Shown here piece by piece: positions 55,713 through 64,000 of a stretch of DNA of 64,000 bases. The DNA is taken from the NCBI GenBank assembly GCA_938084565.1, contig CALKEU010000004.1, positions 1-64,000 on the forward strand, read 5' to 3'. The notes beneath the pieces were generated by a model. It searched no databases. It worked only from the letters and a program-made list of their open reading frames with translations, and had not been told where the DNA came from. Position 1 is the stretch's first letter. Every line of letters starts with the position of its first letter. The position numbers and the translations under genes are program-made. Origin of the DNA: Candidatus Kapaibacterium sp. GTDB lineage: Bacteria > Bacteroidota > Ignavibacteria > Kapaibacteriales > HRBIN21.

Positions 55713-57428
55713 TTACACATCGGAGAGGTCGTAAAGCAACTCGCGAGCCGTCTGCAGAGCGGTCTCCGTAATACGCTCTCCGCTGAGCAGGCGGGCAATC
55801 TCGCGGATGCGCTCCTCTGGCCCGAGAGAGCGTGCGACAATGCGCGTCCTTCCCCGCTGCTCCTGCTTTTCCACGAGAATATGCTCAGCCCCGCAGGCAG
55901 CAATCTGGGGCAGATGGGTGATGACCAGGACCTGGTGGTACTGCGCCAGAGCGCGCAGCGCCTGGCCGACACGGTGAGCGATACGCCCGCTGATACCGGC
56001 ATCGATCTCATCGAAGACCAGCAATGGCAATCGCTCCGATTTGGCCAGAATGCTCTTCAAGGCCAGCATAATGCGTGAAATCTCGCCCCCGGAAGCAACC
56101 CGCGCTAGCGGGCGCGGGGGCTCCCCGCGATTGGTCGTGATCAGAAACTCAATGCGCTCAATGCCATGCGGGAACGCACGCCAGCGTTTGCCCTGGAGCT
56201 CCACCCAGAGCTCCTCTTCCGGGGCCGCCTCCTCGGTAGCCATGTGGACGACAAAGCGACTGTACGGAATACCCAACTCTGCCAAGAGCTCTTGGACAGC
56301 GCCTTCGACCTGTTCGGCCGTGGCTCGCCGTTTGGTTTGCAGACGCTGGGCGTAGCGAGCTAATTCCGCTCGACACCGCTCGACATTCCGCTGTGCTTGC
56401 TGGAGATAGAACTCAAATTGCTCGGCACGGTGGAGCTCCTCTTCCCAGCGACGCTTCAGCTCGAGCGCAGCTTCAACCGAACCGTACCGCTTCCGTATAA
56501 GCTGCAGCTGTGCCATCCGCTGCCGGAGCTGCTCCAGACGCTCCGGCTCAAACTCCAAATGGGCCATGTAGCGCTGCAGAGCCCGTGCGAATTCCTCGAC
56601 CCCGACCACCCACGTATGGGCCTCCGCAACAGCTTCGGCAAAGCTCTGATCGATGCGCGCAAGTTCCTCCAAGAGGTTGCGAACCCGAAGGAGGCGGTCG
56701 CGCACGGCGTGCTCATCGCTGTAGAGCAGCCCGTAAATTTGTTGCGCCAGGGCGTAGAGGTGTTCCGCATGCTCGCTGCGCCGGAGTTCTGCCTCGAGCT
56801 CGGCCTCCTCCCCCGGCTGTGGATCGATGGCGGAGAGCTGGCGAAGCTGAAGGCGGAGCTCTTCGCGCCTTTCCTCCAACTGCCGCTCCTGACGCTGCAG
56901 AGAGTGCCATTCCTCCAGAGCCGCCTGCAGCCGCTCATAAGCCAGAGCGTATTCCTGCCGCAGAGCCTCCAAGCTGCCCACATTGTCTAAAAGGCGCCCG
57001 TGTGTCTCAACGCGCAGGAGCGATTGCTGCTCATGCTGGCCGTGGAAATCGACCAGATGCTGCCCGAGCTGCCGTACAACGCTCACCGGGGCCGGCGAGT
57101 CATTGACAAAGCACCGTGAGGCCCCACGGGCAGAGATCTCACGACGCAATATGAGCTCCTCGCCCTCTACTTCGTAGCCGTGTTCCCGCAAGACGGTGTT
57201 GACCGCCCAGTGCGACTCGATGCGGAAGACCGCCTCTACGACCCCTTTCGAGGCTCCATGCCGCAAGTACTCGCCAGCACCCCGCTCGCCGAGGGCTAGC
57301 ATGAGGGCATCAACGAGCACTGTCTTACCCGCCCCAGTCTCCCCGGTGATGACATTCAAGCCTGGCCCAAACTGCAACTCCAGGCGCTCAATGAGGGCAA
57401 TGTCCTGCACGAAGAGTCGACACAGCAC
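55713..57428 (-). CDS. recN: DNA repair protein RecN
   Basis: RecN is an SMC-like ATPase for double-strand-break repair. The 571-residue protein starts MLCRLFVQDIALIERLELQFGPGLNVITGETGAGKT with the Walker A loop. It has a central coiled coil of two arms (residues about 160-380) and then VASGGEISRIMLALK (signature) and LLVFDEIDAGISGRIAHRVG (Walker B). An HD hydrolase gene follows after 18 bases. A promoter box lies 68 bases upstream, inside the ftsK stop region. Confidence 0.96.
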   Translation of the reverse strand: MLCRLFVQDIALIERLELQFGPGLNVITGETGAGKTVLVDALMLALGERGAGEYLRHGASKGVVEAVFRIESHWAVNTVLREHGYEVEGEELILRREISARGASRCFVNDSPAPVSVVRQLGQHLVDFHGQHEQQSLLRVETHGRLLDNVGSLEALRQEYALAYERLQAALEEWHSLQRQERQLEERREELRLQLRQLSAIDPQPGEEAELEAELRRSEHAEHLYALAQQIYGLLYSDEHAVRDRLLRVRNLLEELARIDQSFAEAVAEAHTWVVGVEEFARALQRYMAHLEFEPERLEQLRQRMAQLQLIRKRYGSVEAALELKRRWEEELHRAEQFEFYLQQAQRNVERCRAELARYAQRLQTKRRATAEQVEGAVQELLAELGIPYSRFVVHMATEEAAPEEELWVELQGKRWRAFPHGIERIEFLITTNRGEPPRPLARVASGGEISRIMLALKSILAKSERLPLLVFDEIDAGISGRIAHRVGQALRALAQYHQVLVITHLPQIAACGAEHILVEKQEQRGRTRIVARSLGPEERIREIARLLSGERITETALQTARELLYDLSDV

Positions 57429-57495
57429 AGCTGCGGTTCCCCGAGCACCTCACATGCTCCAGTGCCCAAGCACCGTACGTGGCATGGAGATACAG

Positions 57496-57504
57496 GCAAA
57501 ATTA
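57496..57504 (-). promoter_or_regulatory. recN promoter box TAATTTTGC, overlapping the ftsK stop codon
   Basis: TAATTTTG on the minus strand starts with the TAA stop of ftsK (57504-57502). RNA would start near 57493, leaving a 65-base leader before recN ATG 57428. Confidence 0.65.
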
Positions 57505-59877
57505 CACGATGCCCTCTAAATCGGCTTCGCTGCGCAGGAGCACCTGTCGCGCACGGCTACCATCGGCTGGGCCGACAATGCCGGCGGCCTCCAGCTCATC
57601 CATCAGACGAGCCGCCCGCGAGTAGCCAATTTTGAGACGCCGTTGCAGCAGCGATACCGACCCCTGCTGGTGGCGTACCACTAGGCGTGCAGCCTCAGCA
57701 AAGAGCGGATCGCGTCCCCCGCCCCCGCCTTCCCGCCCCTCGGCGCTCTGTCCTGTCACGGCAGGTAACCAGTAGGGCTGCTCGTAACCAGGCTGCTGAG
57801 CAATGAAGGCACAGACTGCCTCCACCTCTTCCGTCGTGACATAGGCATTCTGCAGCCGTATTGGCTTCGGGACCCCGCCGGGCAAGAACAGCAGATCACC
57901 GTGACCGAGCAAGTGCTCGGCCCCGGGCATATCGAGGATGACGCGAGAGTCCACACGCGAGGCTACCTGATAGGCAATCCGGGCCGGGAAGTTCGCCTTG
58001 ATCAGTCCGGTGAGCACGTCGACGGACGGGCGCTGGGTAGCCACCAACAGGTGGATACCCACTGCCCGTGCCAACTGCGCCAGACGCGTGATGGGCTCTT
58101 CCACGGCCCGAGCCGCCGTCAGCATGAGATCGGCAAGCTCATCGATTACCACCACAAGGTACGGCAACAGCCGATACTGGTCCCCGAGCTTCCCCTCCCG
58201 AATGCGTCGGTTGTAGTCAACAATGTTCCGCTGTCCGGCCTGAGCCAATAGATCATACCGGCGCTCCATTTCGAGCTCGACAGCCTTCAGCGTCACGACG
58301 GCTGCCTCGGCCGAGGTCACAATCGGCTCGCGCACTTCCGGCGATATGGCTAAGAAGTGCCGTTCGAGCATGGCATAGGGCGTCAGCTCTACCTTCTTCG
58401 GATCGATGATGACCAGCTTCAACTCCGACGGGCGCAGCCGAAACAGGAGCGAGAGAATCATGGTGTTGAGTCCCACACTCTTCCCCGAGCCCGTTGCCCC
58501 GGCAATGAGCAGATGGGGCATACGAGCCAGATCGGCGCAGTAGACCTCGCCCGTAATGGTCTTGCCAAGCCCCAAGGGCAGTAGCAGATCGCTGTGCCAA
58601 AAGCACGGGGCTTCGACGATACTGCGGAAGCGGACAAGCGCCCGACGGTGGTTGGGAATTTCTACCGCAACAGTTCCCCGGCCCGGCACCGGTGCGATGA
58701 TCCGAACGCCCGGCGCCTTGAGCGCCAGAGCTATATCATCGGCCAGGCTCTCAATCTGGCTCACCTTGACACCTGCAGCAGGCACGAACTCGTACTGCGT
58801 CACCACCGGCCCGGGGGTTACCGTCACGTTCTCAATCCCGATGCGGAACGTCTCCAGCTTCTCCTGGAGTAGACGGGCATTGCGGCGTAGCTCCTCCTCC
58901 TCGACCTGCAGCGTGTCTTCGCCCGGCAGGAGCAGTTCCGGCGAAGGGGGAAGATAGCCCGGCAGCTCCTCGCAGGGAGCGGAAGCCTCGGCCGGCTGCT
59001 GCTCGAGCCGAGAAGGTTCCGGAGAAGTCTGCTCTTGCCTGTGCTGATGCGCTACGCACAGGACTGGAGGCCTTGTCTGCTGCTCCGGAGGCTGCCTCTC
59101 CGAAGGCTCCCGGGAAGGCACAGCCGGTACAGTAATCCGTACGATACGAGCAGGCTCTGTTGCCTCCTCGCCTTCCCCATCCCGGCTCGTAGCTGGCGTG
59201 CTGCGAACCCGCTTCGTCCGCTTCCACCAGTCTTTCCCGTGCGCCCACAGCAGGCGGACTCGCAAGACGGCTCGTTCGGCCACCTGGGGAAACTCCACCA
59301 GGAGCACTGCAACTGCTGCCGCTATCAGGAGGACGATTGCCCCTACCGTTCCGGCAAACTGGCGCAGCACTGTTCCTACAAAGGTGCCCACCATCCCACT
59401 CCATTCCAGGGGCAAGGCGGCAAAGGAGGGGATGCTGCGGAGAGCACCCATCAAACTCGCCGCCAGGAGGGCAAGAGTACCTATGGCTCCACTGCGCCGC
59501 CACACGACAGCCGAGAGGGTCCCCTGCCGAACCAGCTCCCACGCCCACCACCCCATGAGGATGGGCAGCACCACAATAGCATACCCAATCCCGAACACAA
59601 TCCCCCACTGCGCCAGAACCGCCCCGAGCAGTCCCAACCAATTGTGGGTCGTCTCCGCCTTGAGCCGCGCCTGCGGCTCGGCACGGAGTAGCCCTATGAG
59701 GTCACTCCACCGAAGGTTGGCATTCGGTTGATCTTCGGGCACATAGGAGACAAAGGCCACCAGCAGGAGCACAGCTCCGACCGCCAACGCTAACGCCCAC
59801 AGCTGTCGCCGATGGCGTTGCTCGGCACTGCCTCGGCGGCTTCCCCGCCTCGGAAGCCCTCCAGACAGCGAACGCAT
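57502..59877 (-). CDS. ftsK: DNA translocase FtsK/SpoIIIE
   Basis: FtsK anchors at the septum and pumps the chromosome termini apart. The 791-residue protein has four membrane helices (residues about 20-190) and a short Pro/Gln/Glu linker. The RecA-like motor has Walker A LLIAGATGSGKSVGLN, Walker B YLVVVIDELADLM and the ATQRPSVDVLTGLIKANFPARIA motif. A C-terminal winged-helix gamma domain (LLQRRLKIGYSRAARLMDELEAAGIVGP) reads the polar KOPS-like sites. I chose ATG 59877 because GAGAGGGG precedes it. It follows comB after 13 bases. Its stop shares bases with a promoter box. Confidence 0.96.
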   Translation of the reverse strand: MRSLSGGLPRRGSRRGSAEQRHRRQLWALALAVGAVLLLVAFVSYVPEDQPNANLRWSDLIGLLRAEPQARLKAETTHNWLGLLGAVLAQWGIVFGIGYAIVVLPILMGWWAWELVRQGTLSAVVWRRSGAIGTLALLAASLMGALRSIPSFAALPLEWSGMVGTFVGTVLRQFAGTVGAIVLLIAAAVAVLLVEFPQVAERAVLRVRLLWAHGKDWWKRTKRVRSTPATSRDGEGEEATEPARIVRITVPAVPSREPSERQPPEQQTRPPVLCVAHQHRQEQTSPEPSRLEQQPAEASAPCEELPGYLPPSPELLLPGEDTLQVEEEELRRNARLLQEKLETFRIGIENVTVTPGPVVTQYEFVPAAGVKVSQIESLADDIALALKAPGVRIIAPVPGRGTVAVEIPNHRRALVRFRSIVEAPCFWHSDLLLPLGLGKTITGEVYCADLARMPHLLIAGATGSGKSVGLNTMILSLLFRLRPSELKLVIIDPKKVELTPYAMLERHFLAISPEVREPIVTSAEAAVVTLKAVELEMERRYDLLAQAGQRNIVDYNRRIREGKLGDQYRLLPYLVVVIDELADLMLTAARAVEEPITRLAQLARAVGIHLLVATQRPSVDVLTGLIKANFPARIAYQVASRVDSRVILDMPGAEHLLGHGDLLFLPGGVPKPIRLQNAYVTTEEVEAVCAFIAQQPGYEQPYWLPAVTGQSAEGREGGGGGRDPLFAEAARLVVRHQQGSVSLLQRRLKIGYSRAARLMDELEAAGIVGPADGSRARQVLLRSEADLEGIV

Positions 59878-59890
59878 TGCAGACCCCTCT

Positions 59891-60661
59891 CTATGCTGCA
59901 CATTCCGGTACGCTTACCCTCCCTGGTACGGACACAGCAGCCGCCTCTTGCACAATGGCCCCAGCACGCCAGCGCGGGACGATTCCCCATCGGTCCTGCT
60001 CGAGAGCGTAGGCCACATCCTGATGCCTGCCCGTCAGTGCCAGAAACCGCGCATGCCGGCTGGAACGCAGTACAGCCGAGAGGCAATCAGCCGCAGCATC
60101 CCGGTACACTGCTGCCGCAAGGTGCGCTGCATCGGTGAGTGCAACCGATCGCTGCTGCCGAAGCCCTTCTACGAATGCCCCAGCCCCGAGCACATCCTCG
60201 TACGCAACTGCTCCACGATCGCCTGCACAGCAGATGACAACCTCCTGCGGACGCCACTGCCGAACGTACTCCAGAACTGCCGACCGGTTAACTAGGCCTC
60301 CTATCACCGTACGGGATTCATCGCCATCGGGAAGGCGCACGATCAAGGGCACCGCATTGGTAGAGACAAAGGCAATGAGCCGCCCTGCAACGAGCTCTGG
60401 TGTACACTGCAGTGGGGAATTCTCCAGCTCAAACCCGGGTATCGGCCATCCATGACTCTCACCGGCCAGAAGCACGGACTGACTCTGGCGTGCTACCGCC
60501 TGCGCCTGCTGCGGACTTACGCACGGCACGACTGCTTGCGCACCTTGCCCCAACGCCGTACATATCGTGGTGCTACTGCGCAGGATATCAACCACAATGA
60601 ACAAGACCCCTTCCCCATGCTCTGCCAATTGCGTCGGGGTCAGCAGGACATCTACCCGCAT
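59891..60661 (-). CDS. comB: ComB family protein (2-phosphosulfolactate phosphatase)
   Basis: ComB hydrolyses 2-phosphosulfolactate in coenzyme M and sulfolactate biosynthesis in archaea and some bacteria; bacterial members often have an uncertain role. The 256-residue protein has IVVDILRSSTTICTALGQGAQAVVP, LLAGESHGWPIPGFELENSP, VSTNAVPLIVRLPD and VVICCAGDRGAVAYEDVLGAG, the family blocks. The usual TTNGT segment reads STNAV here, so activity is less certain. Neither ComA nor ComC lies nearby. I chose ATG 60661, which follows a promoter box, and ftsK follows closely. Confidence 0.82.
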   Translation of the reverse strand: MRVDVLLTPTQLAEHGEGVLFIVVDILRSSTTICTALGQGAQAVVPCVSPQQAQAVARQSQSVLLAGESHGWPIPGFELENSPLQCTPELVAGRLIAFVSTNAVPLIVRLPDGDESRTVIGGLVNRSAVLEYVRQWRPQEVVICCAGDRGAVAYEDVLGAGAFVEGLRQQRSVALTDAAHLAAAVYRDAAADCLSAVLRSSRHARFLALTGRHQDVAYALEQDRWGIVPRWRAGAIVQEAAAVSVPGRVSVPECAA

Positions 60662-60683
60662 AGCCTCAGCGCAACGCTGTGGG

Positions 60684-60692
60684 CCAAAAATA
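60684..60692 (-). promoter_or_regulatory. comB-ftsK promoter box TATTTTTGG
   Basis: TATTTTTG on the minus strand fits TAnnTTTG. The predicted start near 60681 leaves a 20-base leader. Confidence 0.5.
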
Positions 60693-60781
60693 CGCCAAAC
60701 AGCTCTTTTGCAGCGACACACTCCTGCCTCCGCTCATTCGTCGCCCTGACAGGCTTGTTCGGCACACGGGAAGATAAGCCA

Positions 60782-61144
60782 ATGCCGAGAGCTCGGCTCC
60801 TCCTTCTGCCCCTCTTCAGCTTCGTTCTCTTCGGGTGCACGCGTTCGACCAACCCAAGCTCCCCTAGCAATACGGCGCCCATCATCGATAGCATCACCAT
60901 CGCTCCGCTCATCCTGCGAGTCGGGGAAGCGGCAGTGGTGACATGTTACGCTCGAGATCCTGACGGGGACCCGCTGAGCTACCACTGGAGTGCCTCAGCT
61001 GGAGCGATTGTCGGCAGTGGTGCTCGTGTGCACTATCTGCCGGATCCGTGCTGCAGTGGACTGACGAACACGATTACTGTCGTGGTCAAAGATGCTCGAG
61101 GCGGCGCAACGCAGGGGCAACTCCATGTGGCGGTATCGCCATAG
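60782..61144 (+). CDS. Small lipoprotein with an Ig/PKD-like domain
   Basis: The 120-residue protein has a signal peptide ending in the lipobox LFGC (Cys about 20) and a Ser/Asn/Pro linker. One PKD/cadherin-like beta domain follows (RVGEAAVVTCYARDPDGDPLSYHWSASAGAIVGSG...). I chose ATG 60782 at the signal peptide; the frame is open upstream but antisense to comB. Its end overlaps the start of the next gene by 20 bases. It is probably outer-membrane attached, with unknown function. Confidence 0.72.
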   Translation: MPRARLLLLPLFSFVLFGCTRSTNPSSPSNTAPIIDSITIAPLILRVGEAAVVTCYARDPDGDPLSYHWSASAGAIVGSGARVHYLPDPCCSGLTNTITVVVKDARGGATQGQLHVAVSP

Positions 61145-62069
61145 CAGCACACTCATTGCACTGGTGGGGCTTGTGCTCTTGGGGAGAGAGACTCGCGGCC
61201 AAGCCTGCTGCGGTCCCCCAATGCTCTCCCTTGCGGGGACCGAGCGCGGCATCGATCCCACCACATCCCTGGCACTGACGGCTGCCTACAGCTTCCTTCA
61301 CTTCGCACACTCTGTGGATGGGAGCAAGCCCATCCCCGATCCACTCCAGCGCAGAGCCCTCAGCCACCTCTGGCGAGTTGAGCTCGAAGTCGTGCCCCAC
61401 CCTCGATGGGCACTCCTGCTGTCGCTCCCGATTGCGGCAAAGGAACGCTCTCTCCGGTTCGATACGCTAGCAACGACCTACCGTGCCGCCGGTATCGGGG
61501 ATGCCTTCGTGCTCCTCAAACGTGATCTCAGCCCCCAGGAGCAGCTCTCGGAGTGGAGTTTTGCTCTCGGGGCAGGTCTCAAGCTCCCCACAGGGGCATC
61601 GGACCGGGAGCAAGAGGGAGTGCGCCTGCCGCGGGATGTTCAACCCGGCAGCGGCACATGGGAGCTTGCCCTCTGGGGCTTTACCGGAGCATCGATAGCA
61701 GCAGGCTCTGCGAGCTGGGGGTTGTCTCTCCTTGTGCGCTGGCCGGTGAATGCCGACAGATTTACCTATCGCAATGGAGCCGAGCTGCAAGCTCTGCTAC
61801 TCACCACATGGCTAGCCTGCCCCGCTACCTTCTGCCTGCCCGGACTGGCCTTCCGATTGCGCACAGTAACGCCCGACCACCTCAACGGACAGCAGCTGCC
61901 CGCAACAGGTGGTCTGTGGCTGGACGCCCTCCCTACGGTCACCTTTCCTCTCCCCTCTCTCCCCCTCGCCTTTCGGCTGCAGGGCACGGTTCCTCTCGTA
62001 CGGCACACGCGTGGTCTGCAGTTAGTTCACTCGTGGGGCATTGCGGCGGAAGCCCGCTGGAGCCCCTGA
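61125..62069 (+). CDS. Predicted outer-membrane barrel protein
   Basis: The 314-residue protein has a signal peptide (STLIALVGLVLLGRETRGQ) and a Cys-Cys pair near the mature start. Many amphipathic strands follow (WRVELEVVPHPRWALLLSLPIAAK, WSFALGAGLKLPTG, SWGLSLLVRWPVN), and it ends in a strand with WGIAAEARWSP. The GLKLPTG segment is common in MetA-pathway/transporter-type barrels. ATG 61125 overlaps the lipoprotein gene by 20 bases, so the two are coupled and may act together. The family is not certain. Confidence 0.65.
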   Translation: MWRYRHSSTLIALVGLVLLGRETRGQACCGPPMLSLAGTERGIDPTTSLALTAAYSFLHFAHSVDGSKPIPDPLQRRALSHLWRVELEVVPHPRWALLLSLPIAAKERSLRFDTLATTYRAAGIGDAFVLLKRDLSPQEQLSEWSFALGAGLKLPTGASDREQEGVRLPRDVQPGSGTWELALWGFTGASIAAGSASWGLSLLVRWPVNADRFTYRNGAELQALLLTTWLACPATFCLPGLAFRLRTVTPDHLNGQQLPATGGLWLDALPTVTFPLPSLPLAFRLQGTVPLVRHTRGLQLVHSWGIAAEARWSP

Positions 62070-62074
62070 TTTCC

Positions 62075-63319
62075 TCATCCCCAGCGCTGTACTTCTTGCC
62101 ACTCCACTTGAAGGCGCTCCCAAAGCTGCTGGTTACAATAGGGGCGCAGCTCTGCAAGGAGCTCCGTGCAGCGCTCCGGTGGGATACCGAGGCGCAGCAA
62201 CGCACGGAGATGAGACCGTAGCTGCCGCCACCAACCCCCGACAGCCAGTGCTGCCACCGCTGCACACTCCCGCTCCAGCAACGAAAGTCCTGATCGAGCA
62301 AGCACGCGCCCGTAGGCAACCTCCAGAACCAGCGCTTCCAGCAGTGGGGACGCCTGTCGTAGCCGTTCACGCACACGCATACTCTGCTCCCCATAGAGCC
62401 GCTCAAAGAGCTCGAGCCCTCCCTGTCCGTTATCAGCTGCATCCACCTCCGGAGCCTCCCATGGCAAGCCAAGCCGCTGGCAGACTGACTGCGCGCATCG
62501 CAGCGCCTCAATAGCAGCCGGGAACCCGGCAAAGAGCAGCAGCTGTAGCAACGTCTCTGCAACGACCCGCACGGGCACACCCGAGCGCAGAGCCCCCACG
62601 AGGAGCTCCTCCAGCTGCTCGGTCTGTTCGGCCCGACTGGCAACGGCGCTGAGCCGCATAAGCCACGGTATCCAGGGCGGCAGAGCAATCTCCCCGGGAG
62701 GCGGCTCCGCCGCCTCCTCTTCGTCCAAATGGCGCAAGAACTCCAGCAGAGCTACCGTGGCGTGGAATCGGTGGCTGAGCCGATCTTTCTCCCACGGCTC
62801 CATCTCTCCGAAGGTCCGCTCGTGCCCGTCGGGTACGAAGATGGGGTCATACCCAAAGCCACGCTGCCCCCGCTCCTCCAAGGCAATCGTACCTTCCACA
62901 ACCCCCTCGACACACACCGTGCGGAACCAATCTCGGTAGCAGAGCACGCATCGAAAGCGTGCTCGTCGGCGCTCCGGCGGCACCCCGGAGAGGCGCTCCA
63001 AGAGGGCCCGCCGGTTGTCGGCATCGGAGCCGGCAAACCGTGCCGATCGCACTCCAGGCTCTCCCCCTAAGGCGTCGACCTCCAAGCCGGAATCATCGGC
63101 CACAACGGGCCGATAGAGCTGCTCGAAGAGCGCCGTCGCCTTCAGGTACGCATTCTCCTCCAACGTCTGACCGCTCTCCTCTACCCCCTCCCATGGGCTT
63201 CCGAGCACCTCCTCTGGGGCCAGAAATTCTAGCTCGCCCGGAGCAATCATTGCTGCAATACTGCGCAATTCCGCAAGCTTGTGCCGATTGTTGGTCGCTA
63301 CGACGAGACGCCAGCCCAT
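62075..63319 (-). CDS. Fusion: RdgB/HAM1 XTP/dITP diphosphatase plus carboxymuconolactone-decarboxylase-like domain
   Basis: One uninterrupted frame of 414 residues from this start. Residue numbers below count from the in-frame GTG at 63328, three codons upstream. Positions 5-200 form a complete RdgB, which cleans the nucleotide pool of ITP/XTP. Its motifs are TNNRHKLAEL, ADDSGLEVDALGG (78-90), RSARFAG, GFGYDPIFVP (158-166) and SHRFHA. After an acidic linker (EEEAAEPPPGE), 220-400 resemble carboxymuconolactone-decarboxylase/AhpD-like helices, in two units. Examples are VVAETLLQLLLFAGFPAAIEALR at 255-277, and RSGLSLLERECAAVAALAV...RSHLRALLRLGIPPERC. No CxxC redox pair is seen. I chose ATG 63319; it overlaps the aminotransferase end. 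The function of the added domain is unknown. Confidence 0.85.
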   Translation of the reverse strand: MGWRLVVATNNRHKLAELRSIAAMIAPGELEFLAPEEVLGSPWEGVEESGQTLEENAYLKATALFEQLYRPVVADDSGLEVDALGGEPGVRSARFAGSDADNRRALLERLSGVPPERRRARFRCVLCYRDWFRTVCVEGVVEGTIALEERGQRGFGYDPIFVPDGHERTFGEMEPWEKDRLSHRFHATVALLEFLRHLDEEEAAEPPPGEIALPPWIPWLMRLSAVASRAEQTEQLEELLVGALRSGVPVRVVAETLLQLLLFAGFPAAIEALRCAQSVCQRLGLPWEAPEVDAADNGQGGLELFERLYGEQSMRVRERLRQASPLLEALVLEVAYGRVLARSGLSLLERECAAVAALAVGGWWRQLRSHLRALLRLGIPPERCTELLAELRPYCNQQLWERLQVEWQEVQRWG

Positions 63320-64000
63320 GTTGCCCACGGCTGTAACTCTACCATCGCCTGTTGCAGAACCTCTTGGACAGATGCACCTGCTGCGGGCACAAGGCTCCCA
63401 AGGGCGGCAATCAGTGTCACGATGTCAGTCCCCCCGATGGCTCCCATATGCCCGATACGCATGACGCGTCCGGCCAGCGGCCCCTGTCCATCGGCTACCC
63501 AGATAGCAAAGCGCTCCCGCAGAAGGTGCGGCAGCTGCCGATACTCCTGCGGCAACTCTACCACAGTGACCGCATGGGAACCCGCCTGACCGAAGAGCGA
63601 GAAGCCAAAAGCCTCCAGAGCCCTCCGTACCGTTCGGGCATATTGCCGATGCCGCTCCCAATGTGGGGCAAAGCCAGCGGCAAAGTAGCGCTCCAACACA
63701 TACGCCAACGCCCGCACCAGCGATACGGCCGGCGTCCATGCCGTCTGCCCCTCCTGCCACCGCTCGTAGGCAACCTGGAGATCGAAATACCGCGTCGCCG
63801 GCGTGTGACGCTGGACGAATTCCCACGCACGCGGACTCAAGCCGACACAGGCCAACCCCGGGGGCAACATGAGAGCCTTCTGCGAAGCCGTCACCACAGC
63901 ATCCAATCCCCACGCCTCCATCGGGCACGGGTGCACCCCGATAGCAGTGACGGCATCGATGCAGATGAACGCCTCCGATACCTCCCGTATGGCTGCCGCA
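63298..64000 (-). CDS. Class V aminotransferase (alanine-glyoxylate/serine-pyruvate type), N-terminus cut by window edge
   Basis: This is the C-terminal 234 or so residues of a PLP-dependent aminotransferase. The frame is open to the right edge (FICIDAVTAIGVHPCP...). The PLP-lysine motif VVTASQKALMLPPGL is present, followed by substrate-binding YFDLQVAYERWQEGQTAWTPAVSLVRAL and the C-terminal RIGHMGAIGGTDIVTLIAAL. This group converts glyoxylate/pyruvate with serine or alanine, for example in photorespiration-like or serine pathways. Its stop lies inside the rdgB fusion gene (22-base overlap), so the two are in one transcript. Confidence 0.88.
   Translation of the reverse strand, partial: AAAIREVSEAFICIDAVTAIGVHPCPMEAWGLDAVVTASQKALMLPPGLACVGLSPRAWEFVQRHTPATRYFDLQVAYERWQEGQTAWTPAVSLVRALAYVLERYFAAGFAPHWERHRQYARTVRRALEAFGFSLFGQAGSHAVTVVELPQEYRQLPHLLRERFAIWVADGQGPLAGRVMRIGHMGAIGGTDIVTLIAALGSLVPAAGASVQEVLQQAMVELQPWATWAGVSS

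Overview
The window reads as a gene-dense, GC-rich chromosome segment of a flagellated, Gram-negative member of the Bacteroidota/Chlorobiota superphylum. A lineage near Ignavibacteria or 'Candidatus Kapabacteria' fits best, but this is inference because no 16S rRNA gene is present. Supporting signs are two very large secreted proteins with type IX secretion (T9SS) C-terminal sorting domains, an atpDC pair separated from the other ATP synthase genes, a ComEC without its metallo-beta-lactamase domain, outer-membrane barrels, and repeated TAnnTTTG-type promoter boxes (the Bacteroidota sigma-A -7 element) in front of unrelated genes. motAB and gmhA point to flagella and heptose-containing LPS.

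Layout. 1-4.3 kb: end of an unknown gene, terminator, comEC, thiN, a BtuF-like binding protein and an alkyltransferase-like repair protein. 4.4-9.2 kb (minus): groES-groEL behind a perfect CIRCE operator, then sdhB and atpD-atpC, each with its own promoter. 9.3-14 kb: a GT4 glycosyltransferase facing a phnD-phnC-phnE-terC operon. 14-20 kb (plus): a small lipoprotein, sucC, gap, pgk, a rhomboid protease and ispG. 20-23 kb (minus): a flippase and an Ig-like lipoprotein. 23-26.2 kb (plus): tRNA-Asn, terminator, a sigma-28-like promoter, motA, motB and a response regulator with a degenerate HD-GYP domain. 26.2-31.5 kb (minus): a divergent GroES paralogue, a T9SS metalloprotease-like protein, gmhA and a deoxyhypusine-synthase-family enzyme.

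31.6-39.5 kb: miaB, a small 4-TM protein, recR-ybaB, ferritin, prfB with its programmed +1 frameshift, and ftsQ-ftsA-ftsZ. 39.6-44.1 kb: SRP RNA, thyX with a di-heme peroxidase, an Fnr/Crp regulator, an outer-membrane protein, a small membrane protein and an initiator tRNA. 44.1-60.7 kb is one long minus-strand run: comB, ftsK, recN, an HD hydrolase, an LD-carboxypeptidase, a 1544-residue VWA/choice-of-anchor-D T9SS protein, a metallophosphoesterase, mutS2 and a GH57 enzyme. 60.8-64 kb: a lipoprotein and barrel pair, an unusual RdgB-carboxymuconolactone-decarboxylase fusion, and a truncated class V aminotransferase.

Most of the window is core housekeeping with tight, often overlapping genes. 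I saw no CRISPR array, insertion sequence, prophage or toxin-antitoxin cluster. No clearly new multi-gene system stands out. The items most worth following are the RdgB-CMD fusion, the motility operon with an inactive HD-GYP regulator, the extra GroES-like protein, and promoter boxes that share bases with stop codons.
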